A DNA stretch of 63,922 nucleotides, taken from assembly GCA_035477215.1 (NCBI GenBank), contig DATIKU010000042.1, positions 1 through 63,922 on the forward strand, written 5' to 3'. This DNA is from Spirochaetota bacterium (GTDB taxonomy: Bacteria; Spirochaetota; UBA4802; UBA5368). The notes below the pieces were generated by a model that was not told where the DNA came from, made no database searches, and saw nothing but the letters and a program-made list of their open reading frames with translations. Position 1 is the stretch's first letter, and every line of letters begins with the position of its first letter. Below, one piece after another: positions 18,201-27,422 of the stretch. Position numbers and translations under genes: made by a program.

Positions 18201-21200
18201 ATGCGCTACTTCATCGAAAACCACATCACCGCCTTCATGCTCTTCGCGGGAATTTTAATCTTCGGCCTCATCGGCCTCTCGCGATTGCCCGTGGCGCTCA
18301 TGCCGCAGACCGTGTACCCGGGCATATCGGTGATCATCGAGTATCCCGGCATCTCCCCGGAGAAGATCGAGACGATCATAACCAGGCCCGTCGAAAAGAT
18401 CGCAAAGACCGTCGCGGGGATAGAAAAAATCGAATCGGTCTCGGAGGAGGGGAAGGCACGGATCAACGTCACGTTCGGGATGGACGTCGACGTCAAAATC
18501 GCCGCGCTCCACATCCGCGAGAAGATCGGCCTCATTCGGGCCGATTTCCCGCGTTCGGTCCAGGAGCCCGTAATTCTAAGATACGACCCGTCCGACCGCC
18601 CCGTCGTCATCGCGACGGTCGAGGTGCCGGGAAAGCCGCTTTCCGAAACGCGCGAGTTCGCCGAAAACCGGCTCAAGCGGCGCCTTCAGCGCATCGACGG
18701 CGTTTCGGAGATCACCGTAGCCGGCGGGCTCCGGCGCGAGATCCATATCAACGTCGACCGCGGCGCACTCGAGGCGCGCTCACTCTCGTTCGCCGGGATC
18801 GCCGCGTCCGTTCGCGACTCCAACGTCTCGCTTTCGGGAGGACTGCTTCCCTGCGCCGACGGCGAGTACCAGGTGCTCGCGCCCTTCCGGCTTGCGGACG
18901 TCGCCGGGATCGCCCGCGTCGCGCTCCCCCTCGGGGGCGACGGGGGACCGCTGGTCCGCGTCGGCGACATCGCCGAGGTCCTCGACTCGTTCCGGGAGCG
19001 CGAGGACATATCGCGCCACAACGGCGGCGAGAAAGTGACCCTGTACGTCCAGAAGGCGGGCGGCGCCAACACGCTCGACGTGTGCGAGGCCGTGCTCGCC
19101 CTTTTAGCCGCGGAGAAATCGGTAAAAACCGAAATACTCTACAACCAGGGGCGGTACATACGCGCGGCGGTGAACAACATCGTCGTTTCATGCCTTTGGG
19201 GGATGGCGATTGTCGTGCTGGTCGTATGCGTTTTTTTCAGAAGACGGCTGACCGTGTTCGCGATCGCCCTTTCCATTCCGTTTTCGGTCATCGCGGTGTT
19301 CGCCTGCATGTACTTCGCGCGCGTCGACCTCAACGTGATGAGCCTCAGCGGCCTCGCCCTGGGAAGCGGCATGGTCGTGGACAACTGCATCATCCTTACG
19401 GAGTCGATCATCTCGCGGAAAAAGATGGACCGCCGCTCGATTTACGAGGGCGCCGTCGCGATCAGGAAGGCCGTCGTTTCTTCCACGGCGACCACCATCA
19501 TCGTCTTCCTGCCGGTCGCCTTCGGCGGCGCGCAGGCCAGGCTCATGTACGGGGGCATGGCCTTCACGATCTCGGCGGCGCTCGTCGTGTCGCTCGCCGT
19601 CTCGCTCATCCTCGTGCCGGCAGTCTACGCGGCCGCGGCCGGCTCCACCTTCACGGGCCCGGCGATTCCCAATTTCATCGCCGAAAAGGCGGCACGCTTC
19701 AATACCACCCTCCTTCGCGCCGCGGACCGGTTCGAAGGCGCACTCCACGGTCTCTATATCAGGATGATCGAGTACGGTTTTTCAAACATCCGTTCGCTGT
19801 TCACGGCGCTCGGCGTTCTCTGCGTTGCGGCCCTTCTCCTTTTTCCGTTCATTAAAAGCGACTACGCCGATCCGGGCGGTACGGGCGATTTTTACGTCTA
19901 CCTCGAATTTCCGACCGGCACCACGCTCGGCCGCACCGACGAGCTGGTCGCGCTGGCCGAGGCGCGGATACAGGCCACAAACGCCGCCGGCAAGATTACG
20001 ACAAAGGTCGAGAAATGGCGCGGCACCGTCGCCGTGTCGCTCAAAGACTCGATCGGGCGCGGACACGCTCGCGAAAAAATAAAGGACGCCATCAAGGCGG
20101 ATCTGGGCGCGCTCCTCCGTCCGCACGGCGCGTTCGCCTTTCTCTCCGAGGCCGACGAGATCGCTGCGCGCGAGCTGGGTCTTGCGATCATCGGCGACGA
20201 CAACGAGACGCTCCGATCGCTCGCGAAGCGCGCCGCCGGCGCGATAGGCGCCATACCCGGCATCGAGGAGTGCGTGCTGCGCTTCCGCGAGGGAAAACCC
20301 GCCTACACCCTCCGCTTCGACCGGGCGAAGGCGGACATGTCCGCCGTAAACGCTCGCTCGCTCGCCGACTTTTTCCACGGCGCCCTCCACGGCCCGGTGA
20401 TCACCAAGCTCCTTTCCGAAGACGGCGAGCTCGATGTCCGCATGCGCTTTCCCGGCCGCCAGCGCCGCGACATCGGCGAAGTGTTGAACTATTCGCTGCC
20501 TGGCGCCTCCGGCTCGCTTGTCCCGGCGCGCGAGCTCGTTACGCTCGGGGAAACGGTCGAGCCCACCAGGATCTGGCGCCAGAACGGCCGGCGCTGTGTC
20601 TACCTCACCGCGAAAATCGGCCGGCTCTCGTACGAGGAGGCGGAGCGTTCAATCACCGCGGCCCTTAAAACCGTGGCCTTCCCGCCCGAATACGGCTACG
20701 AATACGACCAAACCGTCGGGCGGTTCAAGCAGGGCAAAAAGGACATGGCCGTACTCGTTCTCCTCTCGGTCCTCTTCGTCTACATGGTGCTCGCCTCTCT
20801 CTTCGAGTCGCTTGTGCTCCCGCTCGTCATCATGACCACCGTTCCCCTGGCGGCCGCCGGGGTGGTCCCGATACTCTTCCTTACCGGCACCCCGTTCAGC
20901 TTGCCGGTGTATATCGGGCTCATCATCCTCGTCGGGATCGTGGTCAACAACGGCATCGTCCTCGTGGACGGAGTGAGGGCCGGTATCGACGGCGCGCTTT
21001 TCGGCGGCAGGAGCGCCCTTATCGCATACATAAAGGAGCGCAGCGCCGGCCGGTTCAGGCCGGTCGTCAGCACGGCGCTCACCACCGTCATGGGGCTCTT
21101 TCCGGCCCTCGTCAACGTCGGGGAGGGCTCCGGTCTCTGGCGGCCACTCGCTCTTACGGTCATAAGCGGGCTCACCCTCGCGACCGTGCTCACGCTCGTC

Positions 21201-21266
21201 GTGGTGCCTCTCGTTTGCTTTTTGATATACGTTCCCCGCGGGGGAAAAACCATATCGTTCGCATGA
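18201..21266 (+). CDS. RND efflux permease, second of a tandem pair
   Basis: 1021 residues, starting ATG just after the TGA of the first permease. Layout is complete: TM1 (AFMLFAGILIFGLIGL), two porter halves and two TM bundles. The TM4 signature is GSGMVVDNCIILTES with Asp near residue 394 and Asn in the second acidic position. TM10 reads VGIVVNNGIVLVDG. It is clearly diverged from its neighbour across the porter domains, so this is not a recent duplication. Two non-identical permeases with one adaptor and one channel suggest a mixed trimer like MdtB2C. Two pumps sharing parts is the alternative. Confidence 0.9.
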   Translation: MRYFIENHITAFMLFAGILIFGLIGLSRLPVALMPQTVYPGISVIIEYPGISPEKIETIITRPVEKIAKTVAGIEKIESVSEEGKARINVTFGMDVDVKIAALHIREKIGLIRADFPRSVQEPVILRYDPSDRPVVIATVEVPGKPLSETREFAENRLKRRLQRIDGVSEITVAGGLRREIHINVDRGALEARSLSFAGIAASVRDSNVSLSGGLLPCADGEYQVLAPFRLADVAGIARVALPLGGDGGPLVRVGDIAEVLDSFREREDISRHNGGEKVTLYVQKAGGANTLDVCEAVLALLAAEKSVKTEILYNQGRYIRAAVNNIVVSCLWGMAIVVLVVCVFFRRRLTVFAIALSIPFSVIAVFACMYFARVDLNVMSLSGLALGSGMVVDNCIILTESIISRKKMDRRSIYEGAVAIRKAVVSSTATTIIVFLPVAFGGAQARLMYGGMAFTISAALVVSLAVSLILVPAVYAAAAGSTFTGPAIPNFIAEKAARFNTTLLRAADRFEGALHGLYIRMIEYGFSNIRSLFTALGVLCVAALLLFPFIKSDYADPGGTGDFYVYLEFPTGTTLGRTDELVALAEARIQATNAAGKITTKVEKWRGTVAVSLKDSIGRGHAREKIKDAIKADLGALLRPHGAFAFLSEADEIAARELGLAIIGDDNETLRSLAKRAAGAIGAIPGIEECVLRFREGKPAYTLRFDRAKADMSAVNARSLADFFHGALHGPVITKLLSEDGELDVRMRFPGRQRRDIGEVLNYSLPGASGSLVPARELVTLGETVEPTRIWRQNGRRCVYLTAKIGRLSYEEAERSITAALKTVAFPPEYGYEYDQTVGRFKQGKKDMAVLVLLSVLFVYMVLASLFESLVLPLVIMTTVPLAAAGVVPILFLTGTPFSLPVYIGLIILVGIVVNNGIVLVDGVRAGIDGALFGGRSALIAYIKERSAGRFRPVVSTALTTVMGLFPALVNVGEGSGLWRPLALTVISGLTLATVLTLVVVPLVCFLIYVPRGGKTISFA

Positions 21267-21285
21267 AATGCGAAAGGAGGGTCCG

Positions 21286-21798
21286 ATGAAAAACCAACAC
21301 GGCCTTACGGCGCCGGTCGCGGTGAGCGTTGCGTTTATACTGTACAGCGCCAACGAAATTTTCTTTCTCAATTTCAAACTTTTCAATCTGCAGAGTCTCG
21401 CGATGGCGTGTATCGTGCTGCTTCAGTTTGCGAGGGTGTTCCCGGCGGAGCTCACGGCCGGGCGCACCTACGCGCTTCTGGCCCTGGTCTTTCTTTCCGG
21501 CATCAATATCGGGACCAGGCCAAAGGCTTTCCTTTTCATGGCGCTTCTGTTTCTCGCCATTGCGATTTATCGTGGGTATTTTCACGGTGAACGTTTCTGG
21601 AAGGAGATGCTCCCGCTGGCCGTCGCGTCGGCCGTTTCTTTTGTGCTCGCCCTCGCGCTTTTCATCCTGACCGTTTTCGGCACGGGTGCGCTGTGGCTTG
21701 TCTTCGTCCTTACAATCGCCCTTCTCGCCATTCAGTTGTACGACCTCCGGGTTTCGCGCTCACTGCATGAGTCCGCGCCGGGGGGAGGTGATTCATGA
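21286..21798 (+). CDS. Small multi-pass membrane protein of the RND locus
   Basis: 170 residues from the ATG at 21286, which has an excellent AAAGGAGGG site; the in-frame ATG at 21268 lacks one. Five or six hydrophobic segments are visible (VAVSVAFILYSANEIFF, TYALLALVFLSGINIG, AFLFMALLFLAIAIYRGYF, MLPLAVASAVSFVLALALFIL, LWLVFVLTIALLAIQLYDL). No family recognised. It lies 19 bases after the second permease and its stop overlaps the next gene, so it is probably made with the pump and works in the inner membrane. Its role is open: it might be an accessory subunit or an unrelated member of the operon. Confidence 0.75.
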   Translation: MKNQHGLTAPVAVSVAFILYSANEIFFLNFKLFNLQSLAMACIVLLQFARVFPAELTAGRTYALLALVFLSGINIGTRPKAFLFMALLFLAIAIYRGYFHGERFWKEMLPLAVASAVSFVLALALFILTVFGTGALWLVFVLTIALLAIQLYDLRVSRSLHESAPGGGDS

Positions 21799-23282
21799 AA
21801 AATACGTTTCCCATGGCATTCTGCATGCTGTCCCTTTTCGCCTTCCTCGGCGGTTGCTCCGGATTCGAGACGCTCGAAGTTGTGTACTCCTCCCCAGAAA
21901 ATCACGCCCTCGGGGTTGCCGAAGACGCCCCGGTCGAGATCGCGTTCAACAGCGACGTCGAGAGGGACAGCCTTGAAAAAGGGTTCGTCCTCGCCGGAAG
22001 CTCGTCGAGGATCGAGGGCGACTTCGAATGGGTCTCCGGGAGCCGCTTCTTCTTCCGGCCCAGGGCCAGGCTCGCCTACGCGGGGCGCTACACGGTCGAA
22101 ATCCCGCGCTCCGTGCGCGACACAAAAGGGAACGGCATGGAGCGCGACTTTCTCTCCGACTTCTACGTCGGAAGCGACTTTGTTCCTCCACTTGTGCTCT
22201 CTTCGGACCCGGCTTTTATTGCCGGCGGCGAACAGAACGTCCCGGTGGATCGCAACATAACGGTGGATTTTTCCAAATCGATGAACGTGCAAAAGACCGA
22301 ATCCGCCTTCAGCATAACGCCCCATGTCGCGGGACGCTTCGTATGGGACAGTGGCCCTTCCGGCCAGGCGAACAGCCGCATGGTGTACACCCTTACGGCT
22401 TCCATGGACTACGGCGCGTCCTACCGCTTCAGGATCTCGTCTTCCGCCGAGGACGCGTCCGGGAACGCCCTCGCATCCGAGTACGCGGTGCTCTTTATCA
22501 CCGGCGACGACTCAGAGCCGCCGTCGGTGACCGGAATCAACTCCAACGGCCTGGCCCCGTTCTGGAGCGCCGACGGAATCAACGACGGAATCGATAAAAA
22601 CGTTTCGTTTTACGTCGTCTTCTCCGAGCCGATGAACCGGCCGAGCGCCGAATCCGCGTTTTCCCTTTCTCCGTCGCCCGGCGGGCATTTCTCGTGGAAC
22701 GGCGATTCGATACTGGTGTTCCACCCCTCCCGGCCGCTGGCCCCCGAAACCCTGTACCAGGCGAGGGTCGACCGTTCCGCGGGGGACCTTAACGGGCTGA
22801 AAATCCCCGCCTCTTACCAGGTCACGATACGCACGGGCGGCGCGGCATCGCTCATCCTGAAAACCGGAACGGTATGGGGCTCGAACGACGGCGCGTCGTA
22901 CACGCCGCTTTTCACCGGAATTCCCGATCCCGACGCGTGGCCGGTCGCCATAACCATGGGCCTCTGGCCCAACCAGACGTATTATTTCCGCGTTCAGTTC
23001 GTCTCGCGCCTCGCTCCCTACACCCCGGTCGCCATGAACCGGTATTCGATCTACCAGAACCTGTCGCTTGCGAGCTTCGGGCCGGACGAGGGCGTCGTCT
23101 CCGATATGGAATGGACCGATGACACCACCGCCGTAATCAGGCTCTCCGGTCTTTCCAATAAACTGGAGCCGACAAGCCCGGTCCTCTACCGTCTCACCGT
23201 CCACGGAGGGAGCGGCGGCGTGAAGGACATTTACGGCAACACGATGAGCGAAAATTTCGTCTTCGATTTCAGGGAGCCATAA
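21795..23282 (+). CDS. Lipoprotein with SbsA-type Ig-like (Big_5) domains
   Basis: 495 residues, starting at an ATGA overlap with the membrane protein. The lipobox is AFLGGC (Cys about residue 21). Three Big_5 modules follow, each with the family signs: a start like VVYSSPENHALGVAEDAPVE, a strand with F(S/N)xxM (VDFSKSMNVQ, VVFSEPMNRP) and an end like D-xxGN/GL. They lie near residues 28-125, 130-230 and 235-345. The last 140 residues form a different beta-rich domain. Such proteins are usually surface or periplasmic and bind other envelope components. A paralogue follows 285 bases downstream. Together they form a matched pair after the RND pump. Confidence 0.85.
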   Translation: MKNTFPMAFCMLSLFAFLGGCSGFETLEVVYSSPENHALGVAEDAPVEIAFNSDVERDSLEKGFVLAGSSSRIEGDFEWVSGSRFFFRPRARLAYAGRYTVEIPRSVRDTKGNGMERDFLSDFYVGSDFVPPLVLSSDPAFIAGGEQNVPVDRNITVDFSKSMNVQKTESAFSITPHVAGRFVWDSGPSGQANSRMVYTLTASMDYGASYRFRISSSAEDASGNALASEYAVLFITGDDSEPPSVTGINSNGLAPFWSADGINDGIDKNVSFYVVFSEPMNRPSAESAFSLSPSPGGHFSWNGDSILVFHPSRPLAPETLYQARVDRSAGDLNGLKIPASYQVTIRTGGAASLILKTGTVWGSNDGASYTPLFTGIPDPDAWPVAITMGLWPNQTYYFRVQFVSRLAPYTPVAMNRYSIYQNLSLASFGPDEGVVSDMEWTDDTTAVIRLSGLSNKLEPTSPVLYRLTVHGGSGGVKDIYGNTMSENFVFDFREP

Positions 23283-23311
23283 GATTGAAACAACCGACAC
23301 TGGAAAGGAGC

Positions 23312-23418
23312 GTCATGCGCCGATTTCAGCGCGCGGCAGGCGACGCGGATGTCGCCGGGGCCGGGGCTTGCACGTCGGTACATCCGAGGCCCCAAAGGCG
23401 ATTGAAACGGCGCATGAC
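23312..23418 (+). other. 107-base three-way-junction element between paralogous lipoprotein genes
   Basis: Outer arms GTCATGCGCCG-a-TTTCA (23312-23328) and TGAAA-CGGCGCATGAC (23403-23418) are complementary over 16 bp with one bulged A. Inside are two further helices: GGCGAC/GTCGCC (23339-23344 with 23351-23356, 6-base loop) and GGGGCC/GGCCCC (23357-23362 with 23388-23393), the latter enclosing a small CGG/CCG hairpin. Together they make a three-way junction. There is no ORF with a ribosome site here and no T-run, so it is not an ordinary terminator. It could be a structured RNA (5' leader, sRNA or processing site for the following gene) or a DNA-level palindromic repeat. Confidence 0.55.
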
Positions 23419-23567
23419 ATTCACTGCGAACGTTTGTGCCATTACTATTTACTCCCGTTATCAGCCGGGACGGCATGAAAAATCGAAATGTTGCAGCATT
23501 GGGAAATAAAGCCGGCATCCCCCGGATTTGTAATAAGTCTGATTTATAATGAGAGGAAGACAACCAC

Positions 23568-24998
23568 ATGAAGAATTACAATATTTTATTTGTGTTAATG
23601 ATAATACTCCTTCTTGGAGTCGTCACACGTTGCGACTTCAACAACGACTTCACGCAGCCTGAGGTCGTTTCGATCACCCCCGCTGACCGCGCGAGCGGCG
23701 TAAGCGTGGACATGTCGATCGCCGTGGTTTTCAGCAAAGAGATGGACACGATCAAGACATCGAACGAGTTCTCGCTGAGCTCCGACGCGGGAACGGTCGA
23801 AGGGTACTTCTCATGGAGCCCGGACCGGAAAAGGCTCGGCTTCCAGCCGGCCCGCGGCCTCGGCGAGGCGACGCTCTACCACGTTTCGATATCCTCCGCC
23901 GCGGAGGATGCAAGCGGCAACGACCTCGGGAAAGCGCATTCCTCGGTATTTTCGGTAAGCGCCGACCTGGTGAGGCCGACGCTTGCCGCGCACGCGCCGC
24001 CGAACGACACTATGGTCGCCCCCGACGCCGTCATTTCATTCCTTTTCTCCGAAGCGATCGATCTCAACTCACTCTACGGCGGCGTCTCCATCTCCCCACC
24101 GCTCGAGGGCCGCTATTCATGGAATATAACAAATTCATTCATCACCTTCACTCCCCTTTATCCCATGCCCTACGGAACAACCTACGCCGTAACGGTCGGT
24201 ACCGACATCCGCGACACGAGCGGAAACCGTCTGGCGGACGCTGTTTTCTTCAACTTCACCGTGGGCGACGATTTCACCAAACCCACGCTGGCCGTATCAC
24301 AGCCGCCGTCCACAGCGTTCTGGAGCGAGGATATCGAAAACCAGGGAGTGGAGAAGAGCCGCGATATCCTCATTCTCTTCAGCGAAGAGATCGCCGTCTC
24401 GGAGCTTCGAAACGCGCTCACCATCAGCCCGGCGGCAACGTTCTTCATCGATACCGATCCCGGCCATACGATCGCGTATCTGAAATTCCTCGAACCGCTC
24501 GCAAGCGAGGCGCATTACACGCTCAGGATATCGCCGACGATCACCGATTTGCAGAACAATCCGCTCGCGAAGGAATACCGGTTCCACTTCTTCACCAACG
24601 GCCCCGGATCAATCGCCCCGTATATCACGTCGATCACCGACCCAAAGCTTCCCGGCGGCTGGGCATTCGGCCAGACGCAGCCTCTCTCATTCGAGCTATC
24701 TCCGACGGGCGAACTCTGGTACCCGGACATCCGGGTCCGTTTCTCTGCAAGGATGAATCCTACAAGCCTCGCCATTACCATCGACAAGGTCCTCGGCACG
24801 GGAACGACTCCCCGCATAACCGGACCCGACTGGCCCGACGTGCCGCCGGATCCGAAACTGGGCGTGTACCAATTCGACCTCACCGGCGTCATGTCCGGCA
24901 ATGTATATAAATTCACGATTAAAGGAGGTAAAAACGGGGCCAACGACCTCAACGGCAATTACCTGAAAGAAGATTTTATCCAATATGTCAGGTTTTAA
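23568..24998 (+). CDS. Second lipoprotein with SbsA-type Ig-like (Big_5) domains
   Basis: 476 residues with GAGAGGAAG before the ATG. The hydrophobic signal ends at TRC (Cys about residue 22), slightly off the classic lipobox. Three Big_5 modules are evident. Each carries the FSxEM/FSEAI/FSEEI strand (VVFSKEMDTI, SFLFSEAIDL, LILFSEEIAV) and ends with D-x-SGN or LQNNPL. It is homologous over most of its length to the gene at 21795-23282. A C-terminal domain of about 130 residues ends with a repeat of the DLNGN theme. A TATAAT at 23545-23550 lies between the structured element and the start, so separate transcription is possible. Likely outer membrane or surface anchored. Confidence 0.84.
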   Translation: MKNYNILFVLMIILLLGVVTRCDFNNDFTQPEVVSITPADRASGVSVDMSIAVVFSKEMDTIKTSNEFSLSSDAGTVEGYFSWSPDRKRLGFQPARGLGEATLYHVSISSAAEDASGNDLGKAHSSVFSVSADLVRPTLAAHAPPNDTMVAPDAVISFLFSEAIDLNSLYGGVSISPPLEGRYSWNITNSFITFTPLYPMPYGTTYAVTVGTDIRDTSGNRLADAVFFNFTVGDDFTKPTLAVSQPPSTAFWSEDIENQGVEKSRDILILFSEEIAVSELRNALTISPAATFFIDTDPGHTIAYLKFLEPLASEAHYTLRISPTITDLQNNPLAKEYRFHFFTNGPGSIAPYITSITDPKLPGGWAFGQTQPLSFELSPTGELWYPDIRVRFSARMNPTSLAITIDKVLGTGTTPRITGPDWPDVPPDPKLGVYQFDLTGVMSGNVYKFTIKGGKNGANDLNGNYLKEDFIQYVRF

Positions 24999-25149
24999 TC
25001 AAGCGAGCACTTGCAACAGTGGCCGAAGCGGCAGTCATTCATCCGCCTGCGGCATAAGGATGACCCGACACGGCCGGGATTTACAACAAAGCAATGGGGA
25101 AAAACGATATGACCGAATATTACGGCACATCACAGACAGCGAGGCCGTC

Positions 25150-25854
25150 ATGGCGATAAAAGAAATCTTCCAGGCGTTTTTCAACCGAAAGGCAATTATA
25201 ATCGCGGTTTCTGCCGGTTTTCTGGCGGGATTTATCACGGCGCGAATAAGCACGGATCCGTACGCCGATCTGTTGGATTACGAGCTTTCGCGCTATTCGA
25301 AGGGGGAATGGATCGTAAAGATCGACGACGACGCGATCGGCTCGAAGTACCTCGACAACAGGGCCGCCCTGTATGCCCGATACATCGCGCCGCGGGACGA
25401 CTCAACCGACCCGCTCTTCAGGGATAAATTGTTGCGAAAACTGGTCGACAACTACATCGTAGTGAAGGCGGCGCAAAAAGCCGGCCTCTTCGCCGGCGAA
25501 AACGCCCGGCACTACCTGTGGATGTATATCGAAGAAGCGATCGCCGGGTATTATCTTGACTCGATGGCCGACCTTGGGAAAAAACCGCCACCCATGACCG
25601 ACGGCGAGATAGACGAATTTTATAAAAAGCACGAGCCCCTGTTCGCCGGTAAAAACATCCCGCGCGAAAAAGCCCTCGGAATAATCCGGGCAGGATTGAA
25701 CGACATCTCAGAAAGGCTCTCCTCCCGGGACCGTACAATCGCCGGACGGCTGGAGCTCGGCCGATTGAAAAAAGGAAAGGATATTCTTTTAAACCATTCA
25801 CTGATCGGAAAGAAGGGCACGGCACCTGTGCCGGGCGGCAAAAGAGACAATTAG
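25150..25854 (+). CDS. Membrane-anchored SurA-N-like protein
   Basis: 235 residues from the ATG at 25150, which has a GCGAGG site and places the hydrophobic anchor (AIIIAVSAGFLAGFITARIS) near the N-terminus; a longer frame from 24985 has no such support. The rest resembles the N-terminal chaperone helix bundle of SurA/PpiD proteins: a short strand GEWIVKIDDDAIGSKYLDNR, then DPLFRDKLLRKLVDNYIVVKAAQKAG, then the linker MTDGEIDEFYKKHEPLFAGK. No parvulin isomerase domain is present. The expected role is handling of secreted or outer membrane proteins at the periplasmic face of the inner membrane. It follows the lipoprotein pair on the same strand. Confidence 0.7.
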   Translation: MAIKEIFQAFFNRKAIIIAVSAGFLAGFITARISTDPYADLLDYELSRYSKGEWIVKIDDDAIGSKYLDNRAALYARYIAPRDDSTDPLFRDKLLRKLVDNYIVVKAAQKAGLFAGENARHYLWMYIEEAIAGYYLDSMADLGKKPPPMTDGEIDEFYKKHEPLFAGKNIPREKALGIIRAGLNDISERLSSRDRTIAGRLELGRLKKGKDILLNHSLIGKKGTAPVPGGKRDN

Positions 25855-25902
25855 AGTCGGAACAAACCCTGGCAATATCGAGTTTCCCCTCCTCCGCGGT
25901 TG

Positions 25903-25919
25903 GGAAAACCTTGTTTTCC
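25903..25919. promoter_or_regulatory. GGAAAAC-ctt-GTTTTCC dyad upstream of TPR lipoprotein
   Basis: A perfect 7-bp inverted repeat with a 3-base centre lies 50 bases before the ATG at 25970. AT-rich TATTATATA follows at about 25938. It could be a repressor site or a tight mRNA hairpin. No regulator is assigned. Confidence 0.35.
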
Positions 25920-25969
25920 ACAGGCAAGCTCCAACTCTATTATATACAATCACAGCGAGGCGGTGTACC

Positions 25970-26866
25970 ATGAAAACAAATTTATATTGTGTTATTTTCA
26001 CTCTTTCAATCATCGTTATGAGTTGCGGGAGCGACAAGGCCCCCGTGGACGAAACATACGCCAGGAGCGAACACCCGATGAAGGAAAAAGCGGTCCGGCT
26101 CAACCGCGACGGACTCGCCCTTTTCAACGCCGGCAAATACGCCGACGCCCTGGAGCTGTTCGTCGAGGCGGCCCGCGTTGACCCCGAAGAGCCCGAGTAT
26201 CCGAACAATTCCGGCAACTGCCTCCTCAGGCTTAAAGAGGCGCGGCGCTCTGCCAAGGAGTACGAGAAAGCCGCCGGCCTCGATCCCGGGCGTCCACTGT
26301 ACCGCTTCAACCTGGGGCTCGCGCACCTGCACCTGAATGAGCCTGAGAAGGCAACCGAATTTTTCAGGGAGGCCGTCCGGCTCGACGATAAATTCGCTCC
26401 GGCATGGTCCCATCTCGGGCTTGTATACTACCACGCGAAAAAGCTCGACGACGCGGAAACTGCGTGGAAAAAAGCCGCCTCGCTGGGAAAGGACGCAGAG
26501 GTCGAGAACAACCTCGGCATGGTGTACATGGACAGAGGCGATCTGGCCTCTGCCGAGAAACGATTTAAACGCGCGATCGGGATCGAAAAGCGCTTCATCC
26601 TCGCCCACTACAACCTGGGGGTGCTGTACCAGAAAAAGAACGACCACGCCGGAGCCGAAAAGTCCTACTCGAGTGCCATTGAACTCGACCCGGCGTATTT
26701 TACCGCATACTACAACCGCGCCCTGGTCCAACTGGCGCAGTCGAAAGAACGGGAGGCCGTTGAAAGTCTCGAGCTCTTTATCAAACACTGTCCACCGACG
26801 CTGGCCCAGCCGCTCGACGATGCGAAAAACAGGCTCGCGGAGCTGAAGAAAAAGCGATTACACTGA
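25970..26866 (+). CDS. TPR lipoprotein
   Basis: 298 residues. The lipobox is IIVMSC (Cys about residue 20). At least six tetratricopeptide repeats fill residues 38-280: RDGLALFNAGKYADALELF, NNSGNCLLRLKEARRSAKEY, FNLGLAHLHLNEPEKATEFF, SHLGLVYYHAKKLDDAETAW, NNLGMVYMDRGDLASAEKRF and YNLGVLYQKKNDHAGAEKSY. The repeats stack into a curved binding surface. GCGAGGCGG precedes the ATG. It is the last plus-strand gene before a convergent lipoprotein gene 4 bases away, with no terminator between them. Probably a periplasmic scaffold; partner unknown. Confidence 0.87.
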   Translation: MKTNLYCVIFTLSIIVMSCGSDKAPVDETYARSEHPMKEKAVRLNRDGLALFNAGKYADALELFVEAARVDPEEPEYPNNSGNCLLRLKEARRSAKEYEKAAGLDPGRPLYRFNLGLAHLHLNEPEKATEFFREAVRLDDKFAPAWSHLGLVYYHAKKLDDAETAWKKAASLGKDAEVENNLGMVYMDRGDLASAEKRFKRAIGIEKRFILAHYNLGVLYQKKNDHAGAEKSYSSAIELDPAYFTAYYNRALVQLAQSKEREAVESLELFIKHCPPTLAQPLDDAKNRLAELKKKRLH

Positions 26867-26870
26867 TCGC

Positions 26871-27422
26871 TCACTCGAAGAGCCTGCGTGAAGGCATGCC
26901 GCGCAGCCCGGCATACAGTTCGTTCAACCCGTTTGTGGTTTCTTCGTAGTTATCGGTAATCCGAGAGAGGCCCCAGCTTGCGGTAAAAGTACTTATTTCA
27001 ACGTTACCGGTAAAATCTGCAAGATACTGCCTCATCCCGGCCTGCACCGTTATCGGGCGCGAATACCGGTCATCTGAAAATTGCGACAGCTGCTCGTTTA
27101 TCTGTCCGCGGGCGGCGATAACCGTCGCTATATGGGTAAGCCGGTACTCGCCGGGCCTGAGCGCAAATGCGTAGATGTCGCTTTTCCTTTTTCCGAACAG
27201 GGACCCTCTGCCAAGCGGTATACGGTACTGAAGGCCGTTCTTCATGTTCGTCAGGACCAGTTCCAGTCCCACGTTTCCGGTGTTTTCCATGCGGAAGCGA
27301 CCATACAGATATCCCATATCATCTTTAGGAAGCTCGGCCTGGTTCATGATCGAGACCCCTCTGACGATACATCCGGACAAAAGCAACGGCAACACCAGGC
27401 ACCACACATGCAATCGTTTCAT
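26871..27422 (-). CDS. Lipoprotein, unknown family
   Basis: 183 residues with a textbook lipobox LLLSGC (Cys about residue 18). The mature part is beta-rich: GYLYGRFRMENTGNVGLELVL, then YRIPLGRGS, FALRPGEYRLTHIATV, and a late segment GMRQYLADFTGNVEIS. The phrase 'LRPGEYRLTHI' is typical of small envelope proteins with a transthyretin- or DUF2846-like sandwich, but I would not name the family. It is transcribed towards the TPR gene and has its own upstream region of about 300 bases. Envelope location is secure, function is not. Confidence 0.78.
   Translation of the reverse strand: MKRLHVWCLVLPLLLSGCIVRGVSIMNQAELPKDDMGYLYGRFRMENTGNVGLELVLTNMKNGLQYRIPLGRGSLFGKRKSDIYAFALRPGEYRLTHIATVIAARGQINEQLSQFSDDRYSRPITVQAGMRQYLADFTGNVEISTFTASWGLSRITDNYEETTNGLNELYAGLRGMPSRRLFE

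Noticed and set aside
23312-23418. Integron attC site
   Set aside because: The element is a strong palindrome, but the outer ends lack the GTTRRRY/RYYYAAC core pair.
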